A stretch of 64,000 bases of DNA, taken from Mycetocola manganoxydans (GTDB lineage Bacteria; Actinomycetota; Actinomycetes; Actinomycetales; Microbacteriaceae). Positions 20,467-29,831 of this stretch are shown one piece after another. The position numbers and the translations under genes were made by a program. Each line of letters starts with the position of its first letter. The stretch's first letter is position 1. The notes beneath the pieces were generated by a model that did no database searches, was not told the origin of the DNA, and saw only the letters and a program-made list of their open reading frames with translations. The stretch spans positions 155,277-219,276 of the forward strand of contig NZ_RCUV01000002.1 in assembly GCF_003667545.1 (NCBI RefSeq), written 5' to 3'.

Positions 20467-20539
20467 TGCGTTCGGGCGGAAAAACAGGGGGTCCGGCCGC
20501 CTATTTTCGACGGACCCCACGATTCTCCGCCCGAACGCA
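20467..20539. repeat. Nested extragenic palindrome between beta-xylosidase and xylA
   Basis: Outer arms TGCGTTCGGGCGGA and TCCGCCCGAACGCA (14 bases, perfect) enclose an inner stem GGGGTCCG/CGGACCCC. It begins 22 bases after the beta-xylosidase stop and may terminate that transcript before the xylA promoter. Confidence 0.7.
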
Positions 20540-20583
20540 TACGGGACCCGCGAATCGCGGTAGCCGGAACGGCATCCGCTGTG

Positions 20584-20599
20584 TAATATGTTCACATAT
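20584..20599 (+). promoter_or_regulatory. xylA promoter -10 overlapping a palindromic operator
   Basis: TAATAT (20584-20589) is a good -10 box, unusually AT-rich for this window; the -35 at 17 bases (TAGCCG) is weak. The dyad ATATGTTCACATAT (20586-20599) overlaps it. GTTCAC also occurs twice just before the divergent ROK repressor gene (about 17767-17779), so this could be the ROK operator. Confidence 0.5.
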
Positions 20600-20637
20600 C
20601 CAACAAATCACCAACGATGCTGAAACCGGAGCATGCA

Positions 20638-21828
20638 ATGAGCCTGACCCCCACCCGCGACGACAAATTCTCCTTCGGACTCTGGACCGTCGGCTACAAC
20701 GGAGCCGACCCCTTCGGCGGTCCGACCCGTGCGCCACTCGACGCCGTGCACGCCGTCGAGAAGCTTTCCGAGCTCGGCGCATACGGACTCACCTTCCACG
20801 ACGACGACCTGTTCGCGTTCGGTTCGACCGACGCTGAGCGCCAGACGCAGATCGACCGCCTCAAGCAGGCCCTCTCCGACACCGGTCTCATCGTTCCTAT
20901 GGTCACCACCAACCTCTTCTCGGCTCCGGTCTTCAAGGACGGTGGATTCACCTCCAACGACCGCGACGTGCGCCGGTTCGCTCTCCGCAAGGTGATGCGC
21001 AACCTCGACCTCGCCGCTGAGCTCGGCGCCAAGACCTTCGTCATGTGGGGCGGCCGCGAGGGCGCCGAGTACGACGTCGCCAAGGACATCCGTCAGGCAC
21101 TCGAGCGTTACCGCGAAGCCGTCAACCTGCTCGGCGACTATGTCACCGACAAGGGTTACGACATCCGTTTCGCGATCGAGCCGAAGCCGAACGAGCCGCG
21201 CGGCGACATCCTGCTGCCGACCCTCGGTCACGCCATCGCGTTCATCAACACGCTCGACCGCCCCGAGCTCGTCGGCGTCAACCCCGAGGTCGGCCACGAG
21301 CAGATGGCCGGGCTGAACTTCACCGCCGGAATCGCGCAGGCCCTCGATGCGGGCAAGCTGTACCACATCGACCTCAACGGCCAGCGCGGCATCAAGTACG
21401 ACCAGGACCTCGTCTTCGGTCACGGTGACCTGCAGAACGCCTTCTCGCTCGTCGACCTCCTCGAAAACGGCGGCCCGAACGGCGGACCTGCCTACGACGG
21501 ACCCCGTCACTTCGACTACAAGCCGAGCCGCACGGAGGACGAGAACGGCGTCTGGGACTCCGCGGCAGCGAACATGCGCACCTACCTCCTCCTCAAGGAG
21601 CGGGCAGCGGCGTTCCGTGCAGACCCCGAGGTGCAGGAAGCACTCGCCGCTTCGCGCGTCGACGAGCTGGCCAGCCCCACCCTCGGTGAGGGCGAGAGCT
21701 ACGACGACTTCCTCGCCGACCGGTCCGCCTACGAGGACTTCGACGCGAACGCATACTTCAACGGCAAGGGCTTCGGTTTCGTCCGCCTGCAGCAGCTCGC
21801 TCTCGAGCACCTGTTGAACGCGCGCTAA
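20638..21828 (+). CDS. xylA: Xylose isomerase
   Basis: A 396-residue metal-dependent xylose isomerase that converts D-xylose to D-xylulose. The actinobacterial (short, class I) form is evident from [33 protein letters not shown] with the active-site histidine, [24 protein letters not shown] with metal-binding glutamate, and [16 protein letters not shown]. The ATG at MSLTPTRDD is chosen over an in-frame ATG 7 codons upstream because GGAG lies about 8 bases before it. xylB follows after a hairpin. Confidence 0.97.
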   Translation: MSLTPTRDDKFSFGLWTVGYNGADPFGGPTRAPLDAVHAVEKLSELGAYGLTFHDDDLFAFGSTDAERQTQIDRLKQALSDTGLIVPMVTTNLFSAPVFKDGGFTSNDRDVRRFALRKVMRNLDLAAELGAKTFVMWGGREGAEYDVAKDIRQALERYREAVNLLGDYVTDKGYDIRFAIEPKPNEPRGDILLPTLGHAIAFINTLDRPELVGVNPEVGHEQMAGLNFTAGIAQALDAGKLYHIDLNGQRGIKYDQDLVFGHGDLQNAFSLVDLLENGGPNGGPAYDGPRHFDYKPSRTEDENGVWDSAAANMRTYLLLKERAAAFRADPEVQEALAASRVDELASPTLGEGESYDDFLADRSAYEDFDANAYFNGKGFGFVRLQQLALEHLLNAR

Positions 21829-21846
21829 ATCTCCACACCGGGCGTG

Positions 21847-21883
21847 AGCCCCGTCGGATTGGCGAGCACCATCCGACGGGGCT
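21847..21883 (+). terminator. Hairpin terminator between xylA and xylB
   Basis: AGCCCCGTCGGAT and ATCCGACGGGGCT form a 13-base stem with an 11-base loop, followed by the T-rich TACGTTCTTTCTC. It probably reduces readthrough from xylA into xylB. Confidence 0.75.
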
Positions 21884-21920
21884 TACGTTCTTTCTCTCCC
21901 GACACTCCCCGAAAGGCCTC

Positions 21921-23318
21921 ATGACCCTCGTCGCCGGCGTCGACTCATCGACCCAGAGTTGCAAGATCGTGATCACGGATGCCGCTACCGGCGCCATCGT
22001 GCGGCAGGGCCGCGCGTCGCACCCGAACGGAACCGAAGTGGCGCCGTCCGCCTGGTGGGAGGCACTCACCTCCGCGATCGCCGAGGCCGGCGGTCTCGAT
22101 GATGTCGCCGCAATCTCGGTCGGCGGCCAGCAGCATGGCATGGTCGTGCTCGACGAAAACGGACGCGTCATCCGTGACGCCCTGCTCTGGAACGACACCC
22201 GCAGCGCACAGGCCGCGCGTGACCTCATCGCCGAAGTGGGCGCCGAGGAATACGCCCAGCGGCTCGGCGTCGTGCCGGTCGCGTCGTTCACCGCGTCGAA
22301 GCTGCGCTGGCTGCGCGACGCTGAACCCGAGAACGCCGCTCGCGTCGCAGCGGTCGCGCTCCCCCACGACTGGCTGACCTGGCGCCTCCGCGGGTTCGGT
22401 CCCGCCGGCGAATCGGAACTCGGCCCTGTGCTCGACGAGCTCACGACTGACCGCTCTGACGCGTCGGGCACCGCATACTGGTCCGCGATCTCCGGCGAGT
22501 ACGACCTCGACCTGTTCGAACGCGCGCTCGGCCACTCCGCCGTGCTGCCCCGCGTGCTCGGCCCGGGCGAGCCAGCCGGAACCATGCCGTCGGGAACGCT
22601 CGTCGGTCCCGGCGCCGGAGACAACGCGGGCGCCGCACTCGGCCTGGGCGCGGCATCCGGAGACGTTGTTCTCTCGATCGGAACCAGCGGCACCGTCTTC
22701 GCCGTCACCGAGACCCCCGCGACGGATGCCTCGGGCACTGTCGCCGGATTCGCCGACGCCTCCGGGCTGTTCCTTCCCCTGATCGCGACGCTCAACGCCG
22801 CAAGGATCCTCGATTCCATCGCCGCCCTGCTCGGCGTCAGCCACGACGAACTCGGCGCCCTCGCGCTCACCGCTGAGCCCGGCGCAGGTGGACTCGTGCT
22901 GCAGCCGTATTTCGAGGGCGAGCGCACGCCCAACTTTCCGGACGCCACAGCGACGCTCTTCGGCATGACGCTCGGCTCGACGACGCGCGAGAACCTCGCC
23001 CGCGCCGCGATCGAAGGTCTGCTCTGCGGGCTCGCCGACGGACTCGAGGCGGTTCGCGCCCAGGGCGTCGACGCCCGCCGGATCCTCATCGTCGGTGGTG
23101 CTGCCCAGAACCCGGCCGTCCAGCAGATCGCCGCCCAGGTGTTCGAGGTTCCCGTCGTCATTCCGACGCCGGGTGAGTACGTCGCGACCGGTGCCGCCGT
23201 CCAGGCGGCGTGGGTCCTCACCGGTGACCGTCCGGCCTGGCCGCTGTCGATCGTCGCCGAACCCGAGGTCGACTTCCGGCCGGTCATCCGCGAGCAGTAC
23301 CGCGCGCACCGAGCCTGA
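21921..23318 (+). CDS. xylB: Xylulokinase
   Basis: A 465-residue FGGY-family kinase that phosphorylates D-xylulose. [13 protein letters not shown] is the N-terminal phosphate-binding strand, [31 protein letters not shown] the xylulokinase-type substrate region, and [23 protein letters not shown] and [14 protein letters not shown] complete the ATPase core. It follows xylA with 92 bases between. It is the only FGGY sugar kinase in the window, which matters because araA and araD are present without araB. Confidence 0.95.
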   Translation: MTLVAGVDSSTQSCKIVITDAATGAIVRQGRASHPNGTEVAPSAWWEALTSAIAEAGGLDDVAAISVGGQQHGMVVLDENGRVIRDALLWNDTRSAQAARDLIAEVGAEEYAQRLGVVPVASFTASKLRWLRDAEPENAARVAAVALPHDWLTWRLRGFGPAGESELGPVLDELTTDRSDASGTAYWSAISGEYDLDLFERALGHSAVLPRVLGPGEPAGTMPSGTLVGPGAGDNAGAALGLGAASGDVVLSIGTSGTVFAVTETPATDASGTVAGFADASGLFLPLIATLNAARILDSIAALLGVSHDELGALALTAEPGAGGLVLQPYFEGERTPNFPDATATLFGMTLGSTTRENLARAAIEGLLCGLADGLEAVRAQGVDARRILIVGGAAQNPAVQQIAAQVFEVPVVIPTPGEYVATGAAVQAAWVLTGDRPAWPLSIVAEPEVDFRPVIREQYRAHRA

Positions 23319-23346
23319 CCCGCCTGAGCGCGGTGCATCCCCGGCC

Positions 23347-23611
23347 GCGTTTTCACTCACCCCGGATCAATACACCCGTCGTAACGGGTGAACCCGACCG
23401 GAGTGCGTGAATTCGCGAGCGGATGCCGCGGCATCCGCCCCTCTCGCGTTCAGTTGCCACCAACGCACCGGTAACGGCGACTTTGCGCGCATTAGTGACA
23501 ACCGAACACGGTCCCCACGACGGCCGGCGCATCCCCGACCGCGTTTTCACCCGTCCCGGACGAATACACCCGTCGTAACGAGTGAATCGAACCGGAGTGA
23601 GGGAATTCGCG
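23347..23611. repeat. Two related extragenic palindromes between xylB and the permease
   Basis: Copies at 23347-23417 and 23540-23611 share GCGTTTTCAC near the left end, an internal ACACCCGTCGTAACG segment and a right arm ending GGAATTCGCG or TGAATTCGCG. Each folds as long outer arms around an inner ACCCGT/ACGGGT hairpin. A 20-base perfect palindrome (GCGGATGCCGCGGCATCCGC, 23419-23438) abuts copy 1. Together they fill the 306-base gap between convergent genes; no gene is seen. Confidence 0.75.
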
Positions 23612-23624
23612 AGCGAAGACCGCT

Positions 23625-24536
23625 CTACTTCATCGTCCCCTGGCTCACCGAACCCTGCAGCTGACGCTGGAAGATCACGTAGGCGATGAGCACCGGCACG
23701 ATCGTGATGATCACAGCGGCGAACAGCGCTCCGAAGTCGACGGCGTAGCCGGCAGACGACGCGAACGACGCCATGCCCTGCGAGAGCACGTAGTTGCTCT
23801 TGTCGGTGTTCAACGCCACCGGCAGGAGGAACTGGTTCCACAGGCCGAGGAAGTTGAAGATCGCGACGGATGCCATTCCCGGCTTTGCCATGGGCAGCAT
23901 GACCTGGAAGAAGGTACGCCACTCGCCGGCGCCGTCGATCGCGGCCGCTTCAGCGATCTCATCCGGAAGCCCCTTAAAGAAGGAGTAGAGGAAGAAGACC
24001 GTGAACGGCAGGGCGAACGCGACGTACGTGAGGATGAGCCCGGGAAGCGTGTTGAGCAACCCGATGTTGCGGAGGACGAAGAACAACGGAACGATCGCGA
24101 GGAACACCGGAAAAGTGAGGCCGGCGAGCATGAGGTAGTAGATCGCCCTGCTGCCGAAGAACTTGAACCGGGCGAGAACGTATGCACACATCGCCCCGAG
24201 GATCATGACGATCACGAGGGCGAATCCGACGACGATGACGGTATTGAGGAAGTAGTTGCCGATCCCTTCCTGCGTCCACGCCGAGACGTAGTTGTCGAAG
24301 TTCCAGTTGGCCGGCAGCGAGAACGGAGACGCGAAGATCTCCTTGGTCGTCTTGAAGCTCGTCATCAGCGTCCACACCAGCGGAAGGATGACGATGAGGG
24401 ACCAGATGACGAGGACGGTGTGCGAGAACGCTCCGACGGCTTTGTCGCCCGGGGTGTTCTTCGGTTTGCGGGTGAACGCCGGTTTCGGCGTTCTGCGCGT
24501 CGACCCGCTCGTGGTGATGGACCGGGTGGCGGTCAT
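23625..24536 (-). CDS. CUT1 sugar ABC permease (MalG type), amino-sugar-like locus
   Basis: A 303-residue permease with six helices and the EAA motif EAAAIDGAGEWRTFFQVMLPMAKPG. The N-terminal tail TRSITTSGSTRRTPKPAFTRKP is basic and cytoplasmic. Its start overlaps the MalF-type gene by 4 bases (ATGA). It is the last gene of the rpiR-SIS-binding protein-permease operon and ends facing the palindromes after xylB. The partner resembles NgcE, so GlcNAc or a chito-oligosaccharide is a possible cargo. Confidence 0.9.
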   Translation of the reverse strand: MTATRSITTSGSTRRTPKPAFTRKPKNTPGDKAVGAFSHTVLVIWSLIVILPLVWTLMTSFKTTKEIFASPFSLPANWNFDNYVSAWTQEGIGNYFLNTVIVVGFALVIVMILGAMCAYVLARFKFFGSRAIYYLMLAGLTFPVFLAIVPLFFVLRNIGLLNTLPGLILTYVAFALPFTVFFLYSFFKGLPDEIAEAAAIDGAGEWRTFFQVMLPMAKPGMASVAIFNFLGLWNQFLLPVALNTDKSNYVLSQGMASFASSAGYAVDFGALFAAVIITIVPVLIAYVIFQRQLQGSVSQGTMK

Positions 24537-25549
24537 GACCGACCCTCCTCTTCCTTGCCGCCGGTGATCCGGTTCACGATGAACACGATCGCGGCGAAGA
24601 TCAGGGTGACGATGGCGAGCACGACACCCATCGCACTGGCCTGACCGAATTCGCCCTTGTTGAACGCCGTCCGGAACAGCTGCTGACTCATCACGAGAGT
24701 GGAGTTGTTCGGGCCACCGCCGGGGTTGAGGGCCTGCATGTAGACGAACGCGTCGAGCGCCATGATCCCGAGGTAGATGTACGCGGTCTGGATGTTGTCC
24801 CGGATGAGCGGGATGGTGATCGACAGCGCCGTGCGCAGGCGGCCCGCCCCGTCGATTCGGGCAGCCTCGTACGTTTCAGCGGGAACGCCCTTGATCGCAG
24901 CAACGAACAACACCATGTAGAAGCCGACGAAGCTCCACACGATGACGAAGATCGTTGCGCCCATCGCGGTTCGTTCGTCGCCGAGCCAGGGGAACGACTC
25001 GAACATGTCGATGCCTACGAGCCCGAGTATCCCGTTGAGCAGCCCGCCCGGCGTGTAGATCTGGCTCCACAGGATGCCGATGATGATTGCCGGGATGACG
25101 TAGGGGAAGAACGAGACGACCCGGTAGAAGCTCGAGTTGCGCAGCCCGCGGATCGGACCGTGACTGGGACCGCCAACGGTCACCATTGTCGCGAGGATCA
25201 GACTCAGCACGATCGTGATGAGCGGGACGACGACAGCCAGGAGAACGTTGTTCCAGAGCGCCGTCATGAAAATGTCGTCGTTGAACAGCCGGATGTAGTT
25301 GTCGATCCCGATGATCTCCATATTGGGGCTGAACCCCGACCAGTCGGTGAGCGAGTAGAACACGGCCTGCGCGAACGGCCAGATCACGAAGATGAGGAAA
25401 ATTGCCAGCGGCAGCCCCAGGAAGACCACCATGAATGTCACGTAGTCGACAGTGAGCTTGCGCCGGCGCCCACCGGCAGCCTTTCGGCTGCCGGTGGGGC
25501 CCAGGGTCGTCGCGATCGCCGCCCCCGGGTCTGCGCCGGCGGCTGTCAT
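24533..25549 (-). CDS. CUT1 sugar ABC permease (MalF type), amino-sugar-like locus
   Basis: A 338-residue permease with six helices; the EAA loop reads EAARIDGAGRLRTALSITIPLIRDN. It overlaps both neighbours by 4 bases. The N-terminal ~30 residues (AGADPGAAIATTLGPTGSRKAAGGRRRK) are low-complexity, and part is encoded by a perfect 12-base-stem hairpin lying just after the binding protein gene. The frame is otherwise of normal family length. Confidence 0.9.
   Translation of the reverse strand: MTAAGADPGAAIATTLGPTGSRKAAGGRRRKLTVDYVTFMVVFLGLPLAIFLIFVIWPFAQAVFYSLTDWSGFSPNMEIIGIDNYIRLFNDDIFMTALWNNVLLAVVVPLITIVLSLILATMVTVGGPSHGPIRGLRNSSFYRVVSFFPYVIPAIIIGILWSQIYTPGGLLNGILGLVGIDMFESFPWLGDERTAMGATIFVIVWSFVGFYMVLFVAAIKGVPAETYEAARIDGAGRLRTALSITIPLIRDNIQTAYIYLGIMALDAFVYMQALNPGGGPNNSTLVMSQQLFRTAFNKGEFGQASAMGVVLAIVTLIFAAIVFIVNRITGGKEEEGRS
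25469..25498. repeat. Hairpin inside the 5' end of the MalF-type gene
   Basis: CCCACCGGCAGC and its complement form a perfect 12-base stem with a 6-base loop, CTTTCG. It occupies codons ~18-27 of the permease, about 50 bases beyond the binding protein stop, the same relative place as the intercistronic hairpins in the other importer operons. Confidence 0.7.
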
Positions 25550-26955
25550 TTGATTTCGATCTTGTTGACGGAGTCGTCGTTCCTCACCTTGTCGGTGATG
25601 GCCTGAAGGCCAGAGGTGAGTGCGGCGACATCCGATTTGCCCTCGAGGAACGTGTTCCAGACCACGAGCTGGTCGGCGTTGGTTCCGTAGAGGTCGACAA
25701 AGCCCCAGGTGAAGATGTTCTCTCCTGCGGCGTCGAGCATCTCGGTCTGGGAGACGAGAGCGGTCGATCCGAACCCGTCGGCGGGCACGAGGTCCTTGAC
25801 GATTGTCGGGGCGAGCTTCTCCTTGGCGAAGTTCGTGGCCGCTTCCTTCGAGAGCATCGTGCGGAGCAGTTCCTTACCGCCGGCGACGTTCTTGCCCTGG
25901 GAAGGAACAATGAACGGCTCGCCCGCGGTGGAGTGAAGCGCCTCGACCGGCATGGCCGAATCGCCGGAGACGACCATGGCGGGGAAGCCCTTCATGGCGA
26001 AGCCCTCTGCGGTGTTGTCCTTCATCTCGTTCTCGATCCACGAGCCAGACGGGTACAGCAGGGCAGCCTGGTCGTTGCTCCACTGCGCCTGAGCGGCCGT
26101 GAACTGCGTTCCCGATCCACCCGGCTTCATGTAGCCGGCAGCGATGACTTCGTGCATCGCTTCGAAAACACTCTGCACGGCGGGCAGCGACCAGCAGCCC
26201 TCCTCAAGATTTTCGAGAGCGAGGCGGACTTCGTCGCCGCCTTCCTTGATCGCGGACTCGATGGCGAGGGTCTGGTAGTACGTGGCCGCTTCCTTACCGA
26301 ACGCGAACAGGTACTTTCCTGCCTCCTTGGCCTTGGCGCCGAGCTCGAGCGCCTCTGCCCAGGTGGTGGGCGGCGTCCAGCCGTTCTCCTCGAACAGGCT
26401 CGAGGAGTACCAGACTCCATACACCGTGAGCACGTAGTTGATCGCGGCGAGTTTGCCGTCGAAGGTGCCTGGCTTCAGCACTCCGCCGTACAGGGTGTCG
26501 CGGATCTTCTCGCCCTCGAGGTTCTCGGCGTCGATGACGTCGGTCAGGTCCTCGAGCTGTTCAAGGATCGTGTTGAAGCCGATGGACTGCGCGCCCGAGT
26601 TGTCGATGAGGTCCGGCGGGTTGCCACCGACGAAGCGCGGCTGCAGTTCCTGCGCGATCTGGGTCGAGGAGGCGACCTTGGCGGTGACTCCGTCGTGGTT
26701 CTTCTCGAGGATCTTCGCGGCGAATTCGACGTAATCGACGCCATAACCGCCGTCGAAGATGACGGAGTCGACGGTGGAGTCAGCGGCGAGGCCGAACGGG
26801 TTCTTCGCTGAAACCGCTCCTCCCGGTGCTGGGGCCGTCGGGCCGCCGGTGGCGCAGGATGCCAGGGTGCTGCCGAGAGGAATGAGTACCGCTGCGGCGA
26901 TGGCGCCGCGGAGCACATTCCTTCGGTCCATCGTGACGTTCTGGATGTTCATCAT
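25546..26955 (-). CDS. CUT1 solute-binding lipoprotein, NgcE-like, with Tat-type signal
   Basis: A 469-residue solute-binding protein. The signal has a twin-arginine-like motif DRRNVLRG at residues 10-17 and a cysteine at 34 (LASC), suggesting a Tat-exported lipoprotein. FVGGNPPDLIDNSGAQSIGFNTI and LYPSGSWIENEMKD resemble the NgcE group that binds N-acetylglucosamine and chitobiose. The adjoining SIS protein, RpiR regulator and BadF-type kinase support an amino-sugar cargo, but this is inference. Two adjacent ATG codons can serve as start. Confidence 0.82.
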   Translation of the reverse strand: MMNIQNVTMDRRNVLRGAIAAAVLIPLGSTLASCATGGPTAPAPGGAVSAKNPFGLAADSTVDSVIFDGGYGVDYVEFAAKILEKNHDGVTAKVASSTQIAQELQPRFVGGNPPDLIDNSGAQSIGFNTILEQLEDLTDVIDAENLEGEKIRDTLYGGVLKPGTFDGKLAAINYVLTVYGVWYSSSLFEENGWTPPTTWAEALELGAKAKEAGKYLFAFGKEAATYYQTLAIESAIKEGGDEVRLALENLEEGCWSLPAVQSVFEAMHEVIAAGYMKPGGSGTQFTAAQAQWSNDQAALLYPSGSWIENEMKDNTAEGFAMKGFPAMVVSGDSAMPVEALHSTAGEPFIVPSQGKNVAGGKELLRTMLSKEAATNFAKEKLAPTIVKDLVPADGFGSTALVSQTEMLDAAGENIFTWGFVDLYGTNADQLVVWNTFLEGKSDVAALTSGLQAITDKVRNDDSVNKIEIK

Positions 26956-26994
26956 GGTGTGTACCTTCCGTGTGGTTGGGGGCTTGGGTGGGGG

Positions 26995-27750
26995 TCAGGC
27001 TGAACGGCGGATGCGGTCGCGATAGAGATCTTCGAGCGCCGAGTTGTGCTCGTCGCCGCCGGGAATGTTGGCGGAGATGTAGAGAGGCGGTACGGCTCCC
27101 CGTTCAAAGATCCGGCGGGATACCTCGATGGTGAGGAGCTGGGCGATGAAAGCCGAGGTGATCGAGGAGATCGCCCCGACTCCGATCTCGCCGGGCAGCG
27201 AGAGTGTCGTGTCACCGAATGGCGCACGGTTGTCGATCACAACGTCGGCGATCTCGCTCAGCCGCTTGCCGCTCGGATGTTTGGGCTCCACTGCGCTCGT
27301 ATGTTCGATGCTCGTCACAGCGACGACGGGGTGGCCGAGTTCCTTTGCCCTCAGGGCAACACCCACGATGGATCCGTTCACGCCGGAATTCGACGCGATG
27401 AGGAAGACGTCGGCCGGATTGATCGGGGACACGCTGAAGAGCTCGTCGACGACGGATGGGTCGCGTTCGAGGCCGGACCCGCCCAGAACCGACACGTCGC
27501 GGCTGCCGTGCAGGACCACGTCGCGCAGCGCGAGGTTGTTGGTCGGAATGAGCCCGCCCGCCCTGCCTGCGATCTCCATTGCGAACGCCTGGGAGTGGCC
27601 GGTTCCGAACGCCTGGACGACCCCGCCGTTGTCGAGCGCGGTGATGATCAACTCGATCGCTTCGTCGTATCCGCCCGTTGAGGCGGTCTCGGCGATCGCC
27701 TCCAGTCGACCGGTCGCCTGCGAGAGGAATTCGGGGATGAGGTCAGACAT
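26995..27750 (-). CDS. SIS-domain phosphosugar-binding protein (COG4821/UPF0309)
   Basis: A 251-residue protein with one SIS fold: VVQAFGTGHSQAFAMEIAGRAGG forms the phosphosugar loop (48-53) and FLIASNSGVNGSIVGVALRAKE the second half. It matches the uncharacterised COG4821 group rather than MurQ or NagB. It would bind and isomerise or cleave a sugar phosphate made by the divergent kinase. GGGAG precedes the ATG at MSDLIPEF; the start overlaps the RpiR gene's end by 8 bases. The reaction is not known. Confidence 0.82.
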   Translation of the reverse strand: MSDLIPEFLSQATGRLEAIAETASTGGYDEAIELIITALDNGGVVQAFGTGHSQAFAMEIAGRAGGLIPTNNLALRDVVLHGSRDVSVLGGSGLERDPSVVDELFSVSPINPADVFLIASNSGVNGSIVGVALRAKELGHPVVAVTSIEHTSAVEPKHPSGKRLSEIADVVIDNRAPFGDTTLSLPGEIGVGAISSITSAFIAQLLTIEVSRRIFERGAVPPLYISANIPGGDEHNSALEDLYRDRIRRSA

Positions 27751-28711
27751 TGGCAATACTCCCTGGGGTTGGTCGGGGCCCAACGGCCCGGCGGGTCCCG
27801 CGCACAGGGAGTGCGGGGCGGCGGTGCTCGGACACCGCCATGGCCGAGGCGGCGAGGCGGGTGGCGATCTCAGTGAAGTCGAGCTGGGCGACGAGCAGGT
27901 AGAGCAGGTCGAGAACGAACAGTTGCGAGTGTTTCGCGGACAGGTCGTCCGGCTGCAGGTAGCGCTCGGCCGCTGCGGTGATCACCGTGACGTCAGCGAG
28001 CTCGGCGAGCGGCGAGTCCGCGCTGGCGGTGAGCGCGATCGTGAAGGCGCCAGACGATTTCGCCTGCGACAGCATCTGAATGGTCTCTTCGGTGCGTCCC
28101 GTGTTGGAGATTCCGAGCGCCATGGCACCGTCGCTGAGGATCGCTGCGCTCGTGAGCCCGCCGTGGACCTCGCCCCAGCAGTGCGCATTGATGCCGATGC
28201 GGTAGAGGCGGCTCTGCAGCTCCGCGGCCATTCCGGCGCTGCCGCCGATGCCGTAGATGTCGAGGTGACTGCACGAACTGATGCGGCGGGCGACGCCGGC
28301 GACGAGTTCGATGTCGATCAGACCGGCGGTGGTCTGGAGCGAGTGCATGTGCGAGTTGAGCAGCGTACCGAGCACGTCGCGGGGCGAGTCGTCGGGATCG
28401 AAACCGCGACCGATGTCGGCGCGCCACGACTCGTGGGCATCTCCGCGGCCGACGTCGCTCGCCACACCGACGCGGAACTGAACGTAGCCGGAGTATCCGA
28501 TCAGGCGGCAGAATCGCGTCACCGTTGCGGCGGACGTGCCGGCGCGTTCGGCGAGTTCGGTGATCGACCAATCCAGCGGGGCTGTCGGATTTTCGAGCAG
28601 AAGCTCAGCGATTTTCACCATGACACTGGACATCTGTGGCAGGTTTGCCTGAATGCGATTGGACACACGGACGCCGCCCTCGGTCGAACCCATCGTTGAC
28701 GCCGTCGTCAT
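27743..28711 (-). CDS. MurR/RpiR-family transcriptional regulator
   Basis: A 322-residue regulator with an N-terminal HTH_6 domain (ITELAERAGTSAATVTRFCRLIGYSGYVQFR) and a C-terminal SIS domain (LDIYGIGGSAGMAAELQSRLYRIG) that senses a phosphosugar. It is the first gene of a leftward operon with the SIS protein and CUT1 importer and is divergent from the kinase gene. Two dyads in the shared upstream region are likely operators. A few C-terminal residues (RRAVGPRPTPG) look unstructured. Confidence 0.9.
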   Translation of the reverse strand: MTTASTMGSTEGGVRVSNRIQANLPQMSSVMVKIAELLLENPTAPLDWSITELAERAGTSAATVTRFCRLIGYSGYVQFRVGVASDVGRGDAHESWRADIGRGFDPDDSPRDVLGTLLNSHMHSLQTTAGLIDIELVAGVARRISSCSHLDIYGIGGSAGMAAELQSRLYRIGINAHCWGEVHGGLTSAAILSDGAMALGISNTGRTEETIQMLSQAKSSGAFTIALTASADSPLAELADVTVITAAAERYLQPDDLSAKHSQLFVLDLLYLLVAQLDFTEIATRLAASAMAVSEHRRPALPVRGTRRAVGPRPTPGSIANV

Positions 28712-28714
28712 AGC

Positions 28715-28750
28715 TGAAAATCCATTTCATTGATTCATCGCTTGGATGAA
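28715..28750. promoter_or_regulatory. Two candidate RpiR operators in the divergent promoter region
   Basis: TGAAAATCCATTTCA (28715-28729) has perfect 5-base half sites, and TTCATCGCTTGGATGAA (28734-28750) has perfect 6-base half sites. Both lie in the AT-rich 123-base region between rpiR and the kinase gene and share TGAA/TTCA arms. Binding there could control both directions. Confidence 0.55.
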
Positions 28751-28834
28751 AACTATTCTTATAACTCCCCGCGGTCAATGATCCGATGTGAAAAATAGGT
28801 AACGAATGCATTTCTTCCGAAATCCGGCGCGAGA

Positions 28835-29818
28835 ATGACCGCCGTACTGGGGGTCGACGCCGGCGGCACGAGCACGCGTGCCGTGCTGGTCGACACCGAC
28901 GGGCGCTGCCTGGGTTACGGTCGGGCGGGCGCCGGCAACCCGATTTCCGCGGGAATGGAGCACGCGGCATCCGAAATCCTCAGCGCCGTCACTGCCGCCA
29001 TCAGGATCGCCGGTCTCGCGGCAACAGACGTGGGGCCAGGCATCCTCGCGATGGCGGGATCAGGCGTCAACCCGGATGCCGGTTGGATCCGGTCCGCCCT
29101 GGTCGGCGCCGGTCTGAGCGGGGACGTCGAGTTGCGCTCCGACCTGCTCGCGACCTTTTTCTCGGGAACGTTCGAGCCGGACGGGTACGCCCTCGTCGCC
29201 GGAACCGGTGCGGCGGGCATCCGGGTGCGAAATGGAGTGGTCGACCTCGCGGCTGACGGGCTCGGCTGGCTGATCGGCGACGTGGGCTCCGGGTACTGGA
29301 TCGGTGCGAGGGTCGTGCGTGACGCGGTCGCCGCGCTCGACGGCCGGGCGGCACCGACCGCCCTCACCGGTTTGCTCCTCGACGCCCTCGGCATCGAGGT
29401 GGGCGGGAAGCACGCCGACGGCAGGCCGGCGGCCCTTCTCGCGGTGACGGATGCCGTCTACCGACTGCGCCCCGTCGAGCTGTCACGGTTCGCGCCCCTC
29501 GCCTTCGCGGCGCACGGCGATGACGCCGCCACCCGCATCCTCGCCGAAGCCGCCGATGCCCTCGCCCGGTTGTTCGGAGCGGTGGCGATGCCCGGTCTTG
29601 TCGCCCCGCTCGTGCTCGGCGGCAGCATCCTCGCCCAGGACAGTGTCGTGGCCACTGCCGTGATGACGGCGGCGGATGCCTCCGGCCTGGTATCGCAGAT
29701 CCGTCAGGTCGACGACGGGGTGGTCGGCGCTGCCGTTCTCGCGCTCCGTTCGGCCGGAGTACCCGTCGACGCGGCCGTGTTCGAGCGGATCACCGGTTCA
29801 CTCGCCGGCCTGCGCTGA
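28835..29818 (+). CDS. BadF/BadG-type N-acetylglucosamine-like kinase
   Basis: A 327-residue ASKHA-fold kinase. VLGVDAGGTSTRAVLVD is the phosphate-1 loop (Asp8), ALVAGTGAAGIRVRNG the phosphate-2 loop and LGWLIGDVGSGYWIG the signature of BadF/NagK-type kinases. It would phosphorylate an imported amino sugar or other hexose. It is divergent from the RpiR operon and followed 13 bases later by the TIM-barrel gene, so the two form an operon. The ribosome site is weak (CGAGA). Confidence 0.85.
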   Translation: MTAVLGVDAGGTSTRAVLVDTDGRCLGYGRAGAGNPISAGMEHAASEILSAVTAAIRIAGLAATDVGPGILAMAGSGVNPDAGWIRSALVGAGLSGDVELRSDLLATFFSGTFEPDGYALVAGTGAAGIRVRNGVVDLAADGLGWLIGDVGSGYWIGARVVRDAVAALDGRAAPTALTGLLLDALGIEVGGKHADGRPAALLAVTDAVYRLRPVELSRFAPLAFAAHGDDAATRILAEAADALARLFGAVAMPGLVAPLVLGGSILAQDSVVATAVMTAADASGLVSQIRQVDDGVVGAAVLALRSAGVPVDAAVFERITGSLAGLR

Positions 29819-29831
29819 GGGTCTGGGCTTC

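Noticed and set aside
21921..23318. Assignment of the FGGY kinase as L-ribulokinase (AraB)
   Set aside because: Its length (465 residues), [14 protein letters not shown] motif and position behind xylA fit xylulokinase; AraB is usually about 550 residues.
23347..23611. Possible CRISPR array from the repeated palindromic units
   Set aside because: There are only two units, both are long palindromes with no uniform spacers, and no cas genes are nearby.
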